DNA of 64,000 bases, from assembly GCA_002746415.1 (NCBI GenBank), contig NVXD01000005.1:62001-126000 (forward strand), read 5' to 3'. The position numbers and the translations under genes were made by a program. This document shows, in pieces, positions 1 through 8,907 of the stretch (positions are counted from its first letter, which is position 1; the number at the start of each line of letters is the position of its first letter). This DNA is from Flavobacteriaceae bacterium. GTDB lineage: Bacteria > Bacteroidota > Bacteroidia > Flavobacteriales > Flavobacteriaceae. The notes beneath the pieces are model-generated. The model did not search any database and was not told where the DNA came from. It saw only the letters and a program-made list of their open reading frames with translations.

Positions 1-23
1 ATAATGAATTTTACTTTCGCCAT
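1..23 (-). CDS. possible 5' end of a divergent gene cut by the window edge
   Basis: An ATG on the minus strand at 23-21 opens a frame reading M-A-K-V-K-F-I to the window edge. It would be divergent from nadE, leaving about 90 bp for two promoters. Only seven codons are visible, so neither the product nor the reality of the gene can be judged from this window. Confidence 0.25.
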
Positions 24-115
24 GAGAAGTAATTGATTGTAAGTTTTAATATTAAATGGTTACGTTCTATTTTTACACAGCAAAGTTAATTGTTTTCATC
101 CTAAAAAATACTACC

Positions 116-904
116 ATGCAAACTGAAAAAGTAACAAACCATATTGTAACCTGGTTAAAGGACTATGCAACCAATGCCAATATAAAAGGTTTTGTAATTG
201 GGGTTTCGGGTGGAATAGACTCAGCCGTCACCTCAACCCTTTGCGCAAAAACTGGTTTGGATTTATTGGTTTTAGAAATGCCAATACATCAGGCAGAAAG
301 TCAAATAGGTCGAGCTTCTAGGCACATAGAATGGCTAAAAGACAATTTCAATAGTGTGCATCGTCAAGAAGTCAACCTTACACCTGTTTTTGACAGCCTG
401 GTAAATGCATTACCTAAAGTGGACAATGAAGAGGACCGTTTTATGTCACTTGCTAATACAAGGGCAAGATTACGCATGACCAGCCTCTATTATTTTGCAG
501 CGCTAAAAGGGTATTTAGTAGCAGGAACTGGGAACAAAGTAGAAGATTTTGGTGTAGGATTTTACACCAAGTATGGTGATGGCGGCGTAGACCTTAGTCC
601 AATTGCAGATTTAATGAAGTCAGAAGTATATGACATTGCTAAATATGTTGGCGTTAATGAAGAAATAATAAAAGCTGCTCCTACCGATGGCCTTTGGGGT
701 GATGATAGAACAGATGAAGATCAAATTGGAGCTTCCTATCCAGAATTGGAATGGGCAATGAAAATGGAGGCAGAAGGGAGCAATCCAAATGATTTTACTG
801 CAAGAGAAAAGGAGGTTTTTCTTATATACAGGAGGTTTAATTCTTCAAATAAGCATAAAATGATTTCTATACCCGTTTGTGATATCCCAAATGAGTTGAA
901 ATAG
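116..904 (+). CDS. nadE: NH3-dependent NAD+ synthetase
   Basis: This cytoplasmic enzyme amidates nicotinic acid adenine dinucleotide to NAD+ using ATP and ammonia, the last step of NAD synthesis. The ATP pyrophosphatase P-loop SGGIDSAVT lies near residues 31-39. The later motifs AGTGNKVED and the DGLWGDDRTDEDQIG segment belong to the NadE family. There is no glutaminase (nitrilase) domain, so it is the short, ammonia-using form. The frame is open from 56, but the ATG at 116 gives the normal N-terminus (MQTEKVTNHI) and the 20 codons upstream look non-coding, so 116 is preferred and yields 262 residues. It is followed by a 171-bp gap before a separate regulator gene. Confidence 0.95.
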   Translation: MQTEKVTNHIVTWLKDYATNANIKGFVIGVSGGIDSAVTSTLCAKTGLDLLVLEMPIHQAESQIGRASRHIEWLKDNFNSVHRQEVNLTPVFDSLVNALPKVDNEEDRFMSLANTRARLRMTSLYYFAALKGYLVAGTGNKVEDFGVGFYTKYGDGGVDLSPIADLMKSEVYDIAKYVGVNEEIIKAAPTDGLWGDDRTDEDQIGASYPELEWAMKMEAEGSNPNDFTAREKEVFLIYRRFNSSNKHKMISIPVCDIPNELK

Positions 905-1075
905 CCTTTTAGCTGATAATCTTGCAGTTAAATCGAAAAAAAAATAAAAACATCATAAATCTGACAAAAAAAACCAATCTTTATTCTTTAAATTAAGATT
1001 TTTAGCCTTACATTGTACGTCAGTATTTTTCGACGAACTTAATAAGTAAGTTAATATCTACTAAACAACCAAACA

Positions 1076-1705
1076 ATGATAAAAGTATTGATTGCGGACA
1101 ATCATCCTATCGTTCGAATAGGGGTTAAAGAAGTCCTAAGATCTACTAAGGATTTTGAAGTTATCAATGATGTTTCTACATCCACAGAATTATTTGAAGC
1201 ATTAAAAACCAGTACTCCTGACGTAGTAATGTTGGAAATGGACATTCCAGAAATAAATGGAATTGCCACTTTAAGAAAAATAAAGCTAGAATATCCTAAC
1301 ATAAAAGTGCTGATGTACAGTGGACAATCAGAAGATGTCTATGCCCTTAGCACAATTAGAGCAGGAGCATTTGGATATCTTTCAAAAGCAGCTGATTTGG
1401 ATTATATTATAAGTGCCATAAAAAAAGTTAGCAAAGGTGACATGTTCATCACTAATGAATTAGCTCAACGCTTAGCCTTTGACGAGGGCACTCAAAAACC
1501 AAGAAGATTCTTTAGAAAACTTTCCACAAGAGAAGTTGAAGTATTAAAAATGCTGGCAAGTGGAAAACGAAATAAAGAAGTTGCCCAAGGTTTAAACCTT
1601 AATGAAAAAACAGTAAGCACATACAAAGCACGTCTAATGCGTAAACTAAATGTAGATAATCTTGTTGATTTATTACAACAGGCTAAAGCTTTAGAATTAT
1701 ATTAA
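1076..1705 (+). CDS. NarL/LuxR-type response regulator with degenerate receiver
   Basis: A 209-residue protein with an N-terminal receiver (about 1-120) and a C-terminal LuxR/GerE helix-turn-helix (about 145-205, LSTREVEVLKMLASGKRNKE then VAQGLNLNEKTVSTYKARLM). The receiver keeps the lysine (GYLSK, near 104), but the phospho-acceptor position is Glu54 (VVMLEMDIPE, where the family has LLDixMP), and the N-terminal acidic pair is D8-N9 instead of D-D. It therefore probably works without phosphorylation, perhaps in a permanently active state; this is inference. No histidine kinase gene is adjacent. A hairpin terminator follows, shared with the convergent dnaG. The target genes are unknown. Confidence 0.88.
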   Translation: MIKVLIADNHPIVRIGVKEVLRSTKDFEVINDVSTSTELFEALKTSTPDVVMLEMDIPEINGIATLRKIKLEYPNIKVLMYSGQSEDVYALSTIRAGAFGYLSKAADLDYIISAIKKVSKGDMFITNELAQRLAFDEGTQKPRRFFRKLSTREVEVLKMLASGKRNKEVAQGLNLNEKTVSTYKARLMRKLNVDNLVDLLQQAKALELY

Positions 1706-1738
1706 AGTTACATAATACTTTAACGATTTCGTATAAAC

Positions 1739-1771
1739 AAAATGCCCTTGGAAATTTTCCTGGGGTATTTT
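1739..1771. terminator. bidirectional terminator between the regulator gene and dnaG
   Basis: AAAATGCCC (1739-1747) pairs with GGGTATTTT (1763-1771), with one G-U pair and an inner GGAA/TTCC stem. T-runs are found on both sides. It lies between two convergent genes, which suits a shared intrinsic terminator. Confidence 0.65.
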
Positions 1772-1784
1772 GCTTTCAATACAT

Positions 1785-3758
1785 TTAAGACAGTACTCTA
1801 TTCAATTTTTTATTAAGTAATTTATTCAATTGTAAGTAATTCATGATTTCCTCTAAAATTTCAGAATTATCATCCATTTTTCCCTCAGTACCGTCCGTAA
1901 GTTTTTCTATTCTCCTTTTAATCAGAAAACACCGTAACGTTAATATAGTTTCACTAACTAGTTGTGATACCGCTTTCTGTTTTTCTTTAGGGTAAATATT
2001 TTTACTTTCCCAGTTATGAAGTTCATATTTCTCATCCTCCATTAAAATTGAGGAAATTTCTGAAGCAATTTCTTGGTCCAATTTTGAAATGAAGGTGTTT
2101 ACCGAAAAATCTTCCTTCTCATTCAACTCTTCAATCAATTTATAATAGGTGTTCTTAAATTGAATATGAGTAAACTCTATCTCATCTTCCTGCAAGTCCA
2201 AATATATTTTCTCATATACCTTTACTTCACTATTCTCAGGTTCCAAAACCAAATCTCCTTCATCATTTTCTTTGAGAATTAAATCTTCAAACTCTTGTTC
2301 TTGATTACCATACAGCAAGAGCATTTCTATTATCTTACGTTCCAGTACATATTGAACATTAACCTTTTCAACTGTTTTCTGATTCTTTACTACTTCAAAT
2401 GCCTTTTGCTCTTGCTTTACCCTTTTAGAAGCGTCAAAAACCTGTTTTTTGCTTATTTGAGCAAGTGTATTAAACAAAACCTCTTCAGAAACACTCATCA
2501 ATTTAGCACATTCCTGAATGTATATTTCCCTTTTTATCTGGTCAGGAATTTTAGATATACTATTTACAATATCCCTTACGGTTTCGGCTTTCTTTATAGG
2601 ATCGTTATTGGAATCATTGACCAATAAGGAGGTTTTAAACTGGATAAAATCCTTTGAATTTTCTTGCAAATAGAGTACAACTTCCTCGAAATCATTGTTC
2701 TTAGCAAAACTATCTGGATCTTCACCCTCTGGAAATGTACAAACCTTTACGTTCATCCCCTGTTCCAATATTAAATCAATTCCTCTTAACGACGCCCTTA
2801 ATCCAGCAGCATCGCCATCAAACAGTACGGTAATATTTTTTGTTAATCTATTAACCAGTCTAATCTGATCTGGCGTCAAGGCTGTGCCACTAGATGCCAC
2901 CACATTATGTATTCCCCTTTGATAAAATTGAATTACATCTGTATACCCTTCAACCAAATAACAATTATCTTCTTTTGCAATAGCTTGCTTAGCAAAATTT
3001 ATCCCGTAGAGCACTTTGCTTTTATGATAAATATCACTTTCGGGAGAATTTAAATATTTGGCTGCCTTTTTATCATTGGTTAAAATACGTCCGCCAAAAC
3101 CCAACACCCTACCGCTCATAGAGTGGATGGGAAACATGACTCGTCCTTTAAAACGGTCAAATTGCTTAGCTGTGAAACCTTCACGTTCTTTTACAATGGT
3201 AAGGCCCGTTTTTTGCAAATATTCAAGTTTGTACCCTTTTTCTATGGCGGTATTGCTAAATATCTCCCACTGATCTAAACTATAACCAAGACCAAACTTC
3301 TTAATGGTTTCATCTGTAAAGCCACGTTCTTTAAAATAACTTAGTCCAATAGCTTTTCCAAGTTCTGATTCCCAAAGAATTTCTGCAAAGTATTTTTGGG
3401 CATATTCAGACACCAAATACATGCTTTCTCGCTCATTAGCCTGCTCCCTTTGCTCGTTACTCTGTTCGGTTTCCTCAACTTCAATATTGTATTTTTTTGC
3501 CAAATACTTAATTGCCTCAGGGTAGGTGAAATGCTCATGCTCCATTAAAAAAGCCACCACATTACCCCCCTTACCACTACTAAAGTCCTTCCAAATTTGT
3601 TTTACCGGAGATACCATAAAACTTGGTGTACGCTCATCTGAAAATGGACTTAAGCCTTTAAAACTTGATCCCGATTTCTTTAACAGTACAAAATCCCCAA
3701 TAACCTCCTCTAAACGAGCTGTTTCATATACTTGATCTATGGTAGATTTTGAAATCAA
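1785..3758 (-). CDS. dnaG: DNA primase (zinc ligands absent)
   Basis: DnaG makes the RNA primers for replication together with DnaB. The N-terminal zinc-ribbon fold (about 1-100) is recognisable (FKGLSPFSDERTPSFMVSP), followed by the TOPRIM catalytic core (about 255-340: LVEGYTDVIQFYQ and VLFDGDAAGLRAS) and a C-terminal helicase-interaction region of low similarity. All four residues that bind zinc in other DnaG proteins are replaced: Ser37, Ser40, Asp58 and Ser61 stand at the Cys/His/Cys/Cys positions. The start is a TTG at 3758. No ATG lies near the conserved N-terminus MISKSTIDQVYE, so TTG initiation seems real. At 657 residues the length is normal. A convergent terminator lies just downstream. 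Confidence 0.95.
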   Translation of the reverse strand: MISKSTIDQVYETARLEEVIGDFVLLKKSGSSFKGLSPFSDERTPSFMVSPVKQIWKDFSSGKGGNVVAFLMEHEHFTYPEAIKYLAKKYNIEVEETEQSNEQREQANERESMYLVSEYAQKYFAEILWESELGKAIGLSYFKERGFTDETIKKFGLGYSLDQWEIFSNTAIEKGYKLEYLQKTGLTIVKEREGFTAKQFDRFKGRVMFPIHSMSGRVLGFGGRILTNDKKAAKYLNSPESDIYHKSKVLYGINFAKQAIAKEDNCYLVEGYTDVIQFYQRGIHNVVASSGTALTPDQIRLVNRLTKNITVLFDGDAAGLRASLRGIDLILEQGMNVKVCTFPEGEDPDSFAKNNDFEEVVLYLQENSKDFIQFKTSLLVNDSNNDPIKKAETVRDIVNSISKIPDQIKREIYIQECAKLMSVSEEVLFNTLAQISKKQVFDASKRVKQEQKAFEVVKNQKTVEKVNVQYVLERKIIEMLLLYGNQEQEFEDLILKENDEGDLVLEPENSEVKVYEKIYLDLQEDEIEFTHIQFKNTYYKLIEELNEKEDFSVNTFISKLDQEIASEISSILMEDEKYELHNWESKNIYPKEKQKAVSQLVSETILTLRCFLIKRRIEKLTDGTEGKMDDNSEILEEIMNYLQLNKLLNKKLNRVLS

Positions 3759-3849
3759 AGTCAGTTATTTTGTAGCAGATAAATGTAGCAAAAAATGTTA
3801 TGCTTAAAAAGGGAAAAATACGTAGATTCACATCCAATCCATATATAAG

Positions 3850-4074
3850 ATGATTTTATTTTTTGGCACTCGACCTGGGAAAACAGAAAAAGGTGTTTTA
3901 GAGCACGTTTCTTGCCCAAATTGCAATCAAAAAAACACCTTAGTTATTGCCACAACATCCAACTACTTTCATTTATTTTGGATAAAATTATTTAAGATTT
4001 CTAACCGTAGCATTGCAGAATGCACCTATTGCAAAAAAGAGGTTATTACGAAAGTGAATTTACCGAAGAAATGA
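3850..4074 (+). CDS. small zinc-ribbon protein of unknown function
   Basis: A 74-residue protein with two CxxC pairs, CPNCNQKN near residues 22-29 and CTYCKKE near 57-63, separated by a hydrophobic and aromatic stretch (NYFHLFWIKLFKI). This spacing matches zinc-ribbon proteins in which the middle segment lies against a membrane. It is divergent from dnaG with a 91-bp gap. No enzyme motif is seen and no function is assigned. A hairpin overlaps the stop codon. Confidence 0.72.
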   Translation: MILFFGTRPGKTEKGVLEHVSCPNCNQKNTLVIATTSNYFHLFWIKLFKISNRSIAECTYCKKEVITKVNLPKK

Positions 4075-4103
4075 AAAAGTCACTTCAATGACCCTTTCAT
4101 TTC
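4068..4103 (+). terminator. hairpin overlapping the end of the zinc-ribbon gene
   Basis: GAAATGAAA (4068-4076) pairs perfectly with TTTCATTTC (4095-4103), and an inner GTCA (4079-4082) pairs with TGAC (4089-4092). It includes the TGA stop codon at 4072. The T-tract afterwards is interrupted (CTATTC), so termination is likely but not certain. Confidence 0.5.
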
Positions 4104-4154
4104 TATTCAGCAATTCAAATGATTAGTGGTTAAAATGCCAGACTAACTAATTCA

Positions 4155-5231
4155 TTATAAATCAAACCTCAGGCCCAAGGAGATATTATGTTGTTCTACT
4201 ATGGCGTCTTTAAATAATGGGTTTAAATCGTACTTTGCATATAATAATACACCATCAAAACCTACATAACCACTTATACCATAAACAAAATTAGTAGTAT
4301 TATACCCTCTTTTTAGCTTGTCTTTTACATTCTCGCCAGCTCTATTATATTTTAACTTTTGACGCGTCCCAAGGTTAAAACCACCATATCCACCAATACC
4401 TATTCTAAACTGATCTTGTAGTGAATACCTAAAACTATGTTCCTTCTCCCGCCTTTTAGATGGTCCAAATTCTAAGTGAACAGGAAACACCAAGTTGTCC
4501 ATTCGTAGTTTTGATTTCTTTAAATCATACTCGAACTCTGCCAATTCTGCTTGACCATCAACGATAGTGAAATATTGATTTTCCTTAGGTTTTAGTCCAT
4601 TATATTGAAAAGAAAAACCATAATTTAATCTCAGAAAATTACTGTTTCTAAATACTCTTGTTCTCCATTGCCAACCCATTTCAAAAAACCTACTTCCACC
4701 CACTTTATAAGGCGTGTCTTCTATAGACTCCCCATCTATCAAGGTATTATTCAAACCAATTGCAAGTACAAAATCTGAATAGGTTCTGCGGTCGTACTTA
4801 ATTTCTTTTTTCCACTTCTTAGAAGTAAAAGAAAAAGCTGGTTTGCCATTAATATCAACTCCAAATCTAATTTTATCACCATGGATGGTATCTGCTTCAA
4901 TTAGAATTAGTGTCTTCCCTTTATTTCTATCCAAAAGAGCAATTTCATTTTCTAGGATAGCAATTCTATTCTCTATGTTTAAGGCTCTTTTTTTAGCTGC
5001 ATCTTCTTTTAAAATATTAGCTTCTTCTTGGCTAATAACCTTGTTTCCTAATCTTTCATTTATGTCCTCAACTTCAATCTTCAAGGCTTCTTTTTCTTGG
5101 TAAGTAATTTGATTTTTTCGTTCTTCCAATACTTCTATTCTTTCTTTATAAGAAGTGTCCTGAGCAATTACTTTTTGTGCAAATACTGAAAATAATACAA
5201 CTACTAAAACGAATATATTTAACGTTCTCAT
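4155..5231 (-). CDS. exported coiled-coil protein with outer-membrane beta-barrel
   Basis: A 358-residue protein with a signal peptide (MRTLNIFVLVVVLFSVFAQ, cleavage near residue 24). A charged helical stretch from about 25 to 105 (ERIEVLEERKNQ, AKKRALNIENRIAILENEIA) is likely a coiled coil. A beta-rich C-terminal half follows with alternating hydrophobic and aromatic strands and the ending ISLGLRFDL, a typical outer-membrane barrel terminus. The coiled coil could span the periplasm towards peptidoglycan. It lies downstream of the ECF sigma and partner genes on the same strand and may be controlled by them, although a strongly structured 106-bp gap separates it. The family is not recognised by name. 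Confidence 0.7.
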   Translation of the reverse strand: MRTLNIFVLVVVLFSVFAQKVIAQDTSYKERIEVLEERKNQITYQEKEALKIEVEDINERLGNKVISQEEANILKEDAAKKRALNIENRIAILENEIALLDRNKGKTLILIEADTIHGDKIRFGVDINGKPAFSFTSKKWKKEIKYDRRTYSDFVLAIGLNNTLIDGESIEDTPYKVGGSRFFEMGWQWRTRVFRNSNFLRLNYGFSFQYNGLKPKENQYFTIVDGQAELAEFEYDLKKSKLRMDNLVFPVHLEFGPSKRREKEHSFRYSLQDQFRIGIGGYGGFNLGTRQKLKYNRAGENVKDKLKRGYNTTNFVYGISGYVGFDGVLLYAKYDLNPLFKDAIVEQHNISLGLRFDL

Positions 5232-5247
5232 GCTAATTTTGATTTAA

Positions 5248-5311
5248 AGTTCCTCTTAACCTTCCCGCACATGAGCCGGGCTCAGTATCTGGGAAGGAAA
5301 GTTTGGGAACT
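5248..5311. repeat. triple nested inverted repeat
   Basis: Three stems are nested in the gap between two minus-strand genes: AGTTCC (5248-5253) with GGAACT (5306-5311), CCTTCCC (5260-5266) with GGGAAGG (5291-5297), and GAGC (5273-5276) with GCTC (5280-5283). The stretch is more GC-rich than its surroundings. No T-tract follows on either strand, so it is not a plain terminator. It could be a 5' leader structure, a processing site or the remains of a mobile structured RNA. Confidence 0.5.
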
Positions 5312-5336
5312 ATTTGATTAATGATTGATGAATAAA

Positions 5337-6077
5337 CTAATTGTTGCGGTCAGCAACTGCTGTTCTAACTTTTAAAAACCCACTTTTTAAAGAGTCAAAA
5401 ATTTGGTCTCGGAAAGTTTGGTCCAACTCACTTTCTACTTCTGTAAGCAATGCTATGGCATCCACTTTTTGGTTTTCCATAAATATTTTATCTGTAAGTA
5501 TTTCCATTTGAGCTTTTCTAAGCAAAGCATTTACCTCCATATCTGTAACCAAAGTATTATCTTTTTCCAATAAATTAACTTGTGCTAGTACTTCAGCAAT
5601 TTTGGAATCTATTATTTTTTCAGAACCCGTTAAAGGAACTTCCTCTTTAATAATGGAAACGTTTGTTTTTGTATTAACGGCAACGATTCCTTGTTCTGAG
5701 CTATTAAATTGTATTTTTTCTTCCTTCCCTACTTTTTCTTTAATAGAAACAATCTCTTCCACTACCACATAATTTTCTTCTTGTTCTTTAGTTGGAGTAA
5801 CAATATCAATTTCATTTTTCTTAATATCTTTCTTTTCAGGAGCATCAACAATTTCAACGCCTTTGTTCATCAAGGCATCTTCATCATTAAAAAACAATGC
5901 CGAAATGACTATAAGTCCAATAAAACTAGCTGCAACTGCATACCAAATCCACCCTTTTTTAGTATTGTTAGGTGTTTCTAGTTTTTCAGAAATTTGCTCC
6001 CAAGCATTTGCTGAAGGCTTCATCTCCCTTGTACTTAGCTTGTCTCTTATTTCGTTTTCAAACTTAATGGGTGCCAT
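5337..6077 (-). CDS. membrane-anchored partner of the ECF sigma factor (anti-sigma-like)
   Basis: A 246-residue protein. Residues 1-40 are cytoplasmic (MAPIKFENEIRDKLSTREMK, then NAWEQISEKLE), one membrane segment covers about 43-64 (GWIWYAVAASFIGLIVISALFF), and the rest is a charged, helix-rich extracytoplasmic region. This layout and the position directly after a sigma gene, overlapping it by 14 bp, suggest a membrane anti-sigma or sigma-modulating protein. No zinc-binding (ZAS) motif is seen in the cytoplasmic part, so the anti-sigma role is inferred from context. Confidence 0.7.
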   Translation of the reverse strand: MAPIKFENEIRDKLSTREMKPSANAWEQISEKLETPNNTKKGWIWYAVAASFIGLIVISALFFNDEDALMNKGVEIVDAPEKKDIKKNEIDIVTPTKEQEENYVVVEEIVSIKEKVGKEEKIQFNSSEQGIVAVNTKTNVSIIKEEVPLTGSEKIIDSKIAEVLAQVNLLEKDNTLVTDMEVNALLRKAQMEILTDKIFMENQKVDAIALLTEVESELDQTFRDQIFDSLKSGFLKVRTAVADRNN

Positions 6078-6627
6078 AACTTAAAATATTTTGTTCTTTT
6101 AATTTTTCTTGCAACATCTTCCTTGCTTTAAACAATTGTGATTTGGATGTGCCTTCTGATATTTTTAGCATTTCCGCTATCTCACTATGTTTATATCCCT
6201 CAACAGCATACATAACAAACACCATTTTGTACCCTTCTGGAAGCTCATCTATTAATTTTTGAATATGTTCAACATCCATATTAGATGAAATAGAAACATT
6301 CTCATTAGCCTCATTATCGAACAATTCATTATCAAAGACTACAAATTGTTTTTTTCGTAAAAATGAAATGGATTCCCTAATCATAATCCGTCTTATCCAA
6401 CCTTCAAAACTTCCTTGATGTTCAAATGTTTTTAAATGCTTAAACACCTTCACAAAACCATTGATCATCACATCTTCTGCAAACTGCAAATCTTTAACAT
6501 ACTGCCTGCATACACTCAGCATTTTGGATGCGTATTTTTCATAAATCAACTGCTGGGCCTCTCTATTGTTTGAGACTGCTTTGCTAATCAATCTTTTCTC
6601 GTTATTGTAAAATGAAATAATTTTCAA
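6064..6627 (-). CDS. ECF-type RNA polymerase sigma-70 factor
   Basis: A 187-residue extracytoplasmic-function sigma factor. Sigma region 2 spans about 12-85 (YEKYASKMLSVCRQYVKDLQ, then FAEDVMINGFVKVFKHL and FEGWIRRIMIRESISFLRKK), and region 4 about 120-175 (IDELPEGYKMVFVMYAVEGY, KHSEIAEMLKISEGTSKSQL). The best start is a TTG at 6627, as the first internal ATG would remove region 2.1. Its 3' end overlaps the start of the next gene by 14 bp, which suggests translational coupling with a membrane partner. The target promoters are not known. Confidence 0.92.
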   Translation of the reverse strand: MKIISFYNNEKRLISKAVSNNREAQQLIYEKYASKMLSVCRQYVKDLQFAEDVMINGFVKVFKHLKTFEHQGSFEGWIRRIMIRESISFLRKKQFVVFDNELFDNEANENVSISSNMDVEHIQKLIDELPEGYKMVFVMYAVEGYKHSEIAEMLKISEGTSKSQLFKARKMLQEKLKEQNILSYGTH

Positions 6628-6743
6628 AACTTTACGTATTGTCTTCTATAAAGATAGACGTATTGAATATAAAAAACGTTGCCTGAAGAATGAATGTTTT
6701 TTATACAAATCACACAATAATCTAATTATTAAATAGTTATAGG

Positions 6744-7721
6744 TTATTTTTTTCTGTCTACTACATAATTCACCATAAGTATAAGTGAATTTTTATAGTC
6801 AGATTCTGGATAGGCATCTAAAAGGATAAGTGCCTTTTCTTTAAAACTGTGCATTACTTTCTCAGCGTATTCCAAACCACCTTGCTCTTTTACAAAGCTG
6901 ATTACTTCTTTGACTCGCTTTTTGTCTTTATTATACTTTTTCACAGAATTAATCAACCACTTTTTTTCTTTTTTGGAGCAATGGTTTAAAACATAAATTA
7001 AAGGCAAGGTCATTTTTTGCTCCTTAATATCAATCCCAAGAGGCTTGCCTATTTTGTCTTCTCCATAATCAAATAAATCATCCTTTATTTGAAATGCCAT
7101 ACCTATGAGTTCTCCAAATTTCCTAAACGTTTCAACATCTGGAGAGTCTGGTTTTACAGAACATGCTCCAAGACTACAACAAGCGGCAATTAAGGTCGCA
7201 GTTTTTTGCCTGATGATTTCATAATACACCTCTTCTGTAATATCCAATCGCCGGGCCTTTTCTATTTGCACCAATTCCCCTTCAACGATTTCTCGCATAG
7301 CAGTGGAAATAATTTTTAATAAATCAAAATCATCATGCTCTACAGACAATAACATTCCTTTGCTCAATAAAAAATCCCCTACTAAAACTGCTATTTTATT
7401 TTTCCAAAGTGCATTTACTGAAAAAAAGCCTCGCCTCCTGTTGCTTTCATCTACTACATCATCATGTACAAGTGAGGCTGTATGTATTAATTCTATAACT
7501 GATGCACCTCGATAGGTCCTTTCATTCACCTCTCCATTATTCAATAGCTTCGCCGTTAGAAAAACAAACATGGGTCTCATTTGCTTTCCTTTCCTATTTA
7601 CAATGTAATAGGTAATCCTATTCAATAAGGCTACTTTAGAAGACATGGACTTATGAAACTTTTTTTCAAAAAGCTCCATTTCATTCCTTATTGGTTCCTT
7701 TATTTGAGATACAATTTTCAC
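6744..7721 (-). CDS. trans-polyprenyl diphosphate synthase (octaprenyl-type)
   Basis: This enzyme extends allylic diphosphates with isopentenyl diphosphate to form the isoprenoid tail of menaquinone. Both aspartate-rich motifs are present: DDVVD near residue 93 (first, substrate-binding) and DDLFD near 217 (second). The length of 325 residues is usual for long-chain synthases. The start is GTG at 7721, giving MKIVSQIKEPI, the expected N-terminus for the family. It is separated by about 120 bp from rlmN upstream. The exact product chain length cannot be read from the sequence. Confidence 0.92.
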   Translation of the reverse strand: MKIVSQIKEPIRNEMELFEKKFHKSMSSKVALLNRITYYIVNRKGKQMRPMFVFLTAKLLNNGEVNERTYRGASVIELIHTASLVHDDVVDESNRRRGFFSVNALWKNKIAVLVGDFLLSKGMLLSVEHDDFDLLKIISTAMREIVEGELVQIEKARRLDITEEVYYEIIRQKTATLIAACCSLGACSVKPDSPDVETFRKFGELIGMAFQIKDDLFDYGEDKIGKPLGIDIKEQKMTLPLIYVLNHCSKKEKKWLINSVKKYNKDKKRVKEVISFVKEQGGLEYAEKVMHSFKEKALILLDAYPESDYKNSLILMVNYVVDRKK

Positions 7722-7843
7722 TGGCTACAACCCTTTATTTAAGAAAGGTAATCGTTTAGTCGGATAAAAGTAATTAAAATAAAAAGCTTAGAGACAACTA
7801 TTAGTTAAGGACATCATAAAAATCTATCAAAGAAGAAAACATA

Positions 7844-8887
7844 TTATGATTTATTGGCCAATTGTCCACAAGCAGCATCAATATCTTTCCCTCTAGATCG
7901 ACGAACAGTTACCGTTATTCCATTATCTTCTAGAGTATTAACATACATTTCAACAGCTTTATTGGATGCTTGTTGGAAGGTTTCATCATCTATGGGATTG
8001 TATTCTATTAAATTAACTTTAGAGGGTGCAAAACGGCAAAAATCCACCAAAGCATCCACATCTTTTCTAGAGTCATTGATACCTTCCCATACCACATACT
8101 CATAAGTAATCCTACTTTTAGTGTGTTGATACCAATACTGGAGTGCCTCCCTTAACTCTTTCAATGTAAATGTGGCATTAAAAGGCATTATGGAAGTTCT
8201 AGTTTCATCAATTGCTGAATGAAGGGAAACTGCCAATTTAAATTTCACTTTTTCATCAGCCATTTTCCGAATCATCTTGGGAACTCCAGAAGTAGAAACT
8301 GTAATACGTTTGGACGACATCCCCAAGCCCTCAGGCGAGGTTATTTTATCAATTGCCTTAAGCACATTGTTATAGTTCATTAAAGGCTCTCCCATCCCCA
8401 TAAAAACAATATTGGTCAAGGGTCTATTGTGATATAATTTACTTTGATTATCTATAGCAACAACTTGATCATAAATCTCATCAGGATTTAGATTCCGCAT
8501 ACGTTTCAATCTTGCCGTGGCACAGAATTTACAATCCAAACTACATCCTACCTGACTAGACACACAAGCTGTAGTTCTTTTGCTAGTTGGAATTAAAACC
8601 GATTCTACAATTAAACCATCATGCAAGCGTATGGCATTTTTAATGGTGCCATCTTTACTTCTTTGCATGGTATCTACCTCAATGTGATTGATCACAAAAT
8701 TAGCATCCAGCAACTCCCTGGTTTCTATAGATATATTGGTCATTCCATCAAAAGAATGGGCAGACCTCTGCCATAACCATTCATACACTTGATTGCCTCT
8801 AAAAGCCTTATCTCCTTTTGCTTCGAAAAAAGCTCTAAGCTGCTCTTTGGTCAAAGACCTAATATCCTTTTTGTTTTCAGTTTTCAC
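7844..8887 (-). CDS. rlmN: 23S rRNA / tRNA adenine-C2 methyltransferase, radical SAM
   Basis: RlmN methylates C2 of A2503 in 23S rRNA and A37 in some tRNAs. The radical-SAM motif CSLDCKFC is near residues 115-122, preceded by ACVSSQVG. The resting-state methyl-carrier Cys is in the C-terminal region (AACGQLANKS). The length of 347 residues is normal for the family. The start is GTG at 8887; no ATG lies close upstream in frame. It lies downstream of queA on the same strand, with a hairpin between them. Confidence 0.96.
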   Translation of the reverse strand: MKTENKKDIRSLTKEQLRAFFEAKGDKAFRGNQVYEWLWQRSAHSFDGMTNISIETRELLDANFVINHIEVDTMQRSKDGTIKNAIRLHDGLIVESVLIPTSKRTTACVSSQVGCSLDCKFCATARLKRMRNLNPDEIYDQVVAIDNQSKLYHNRPLTNIVFMGMGEPLMNYNNVLKAIDKITSPEGLGMSSKRITVSTSGVPKMIRKMADEKVKFKLAVSLHSAIDETRTSIMPFNATFTLKELREALQYWYQHTKSRITYEYVVWEGINDSRKDVDALVDFCRFAPSKVNLIEYNPIDDETFQQASNKAVEMYVNTLEDNGITVTVRRSRGKDIDAACGQLANKS

Positions 8888-8907
8888 TTTACTATAGATA
8901 GAGAATC

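Noticed and set aside
5248-5311. Remnant of a group II intron
   Set aside because: GAGC...GCTC and the stems were considered as intron-domain remains, but no domain V consensus and no reverse transcriptase fragment is present.
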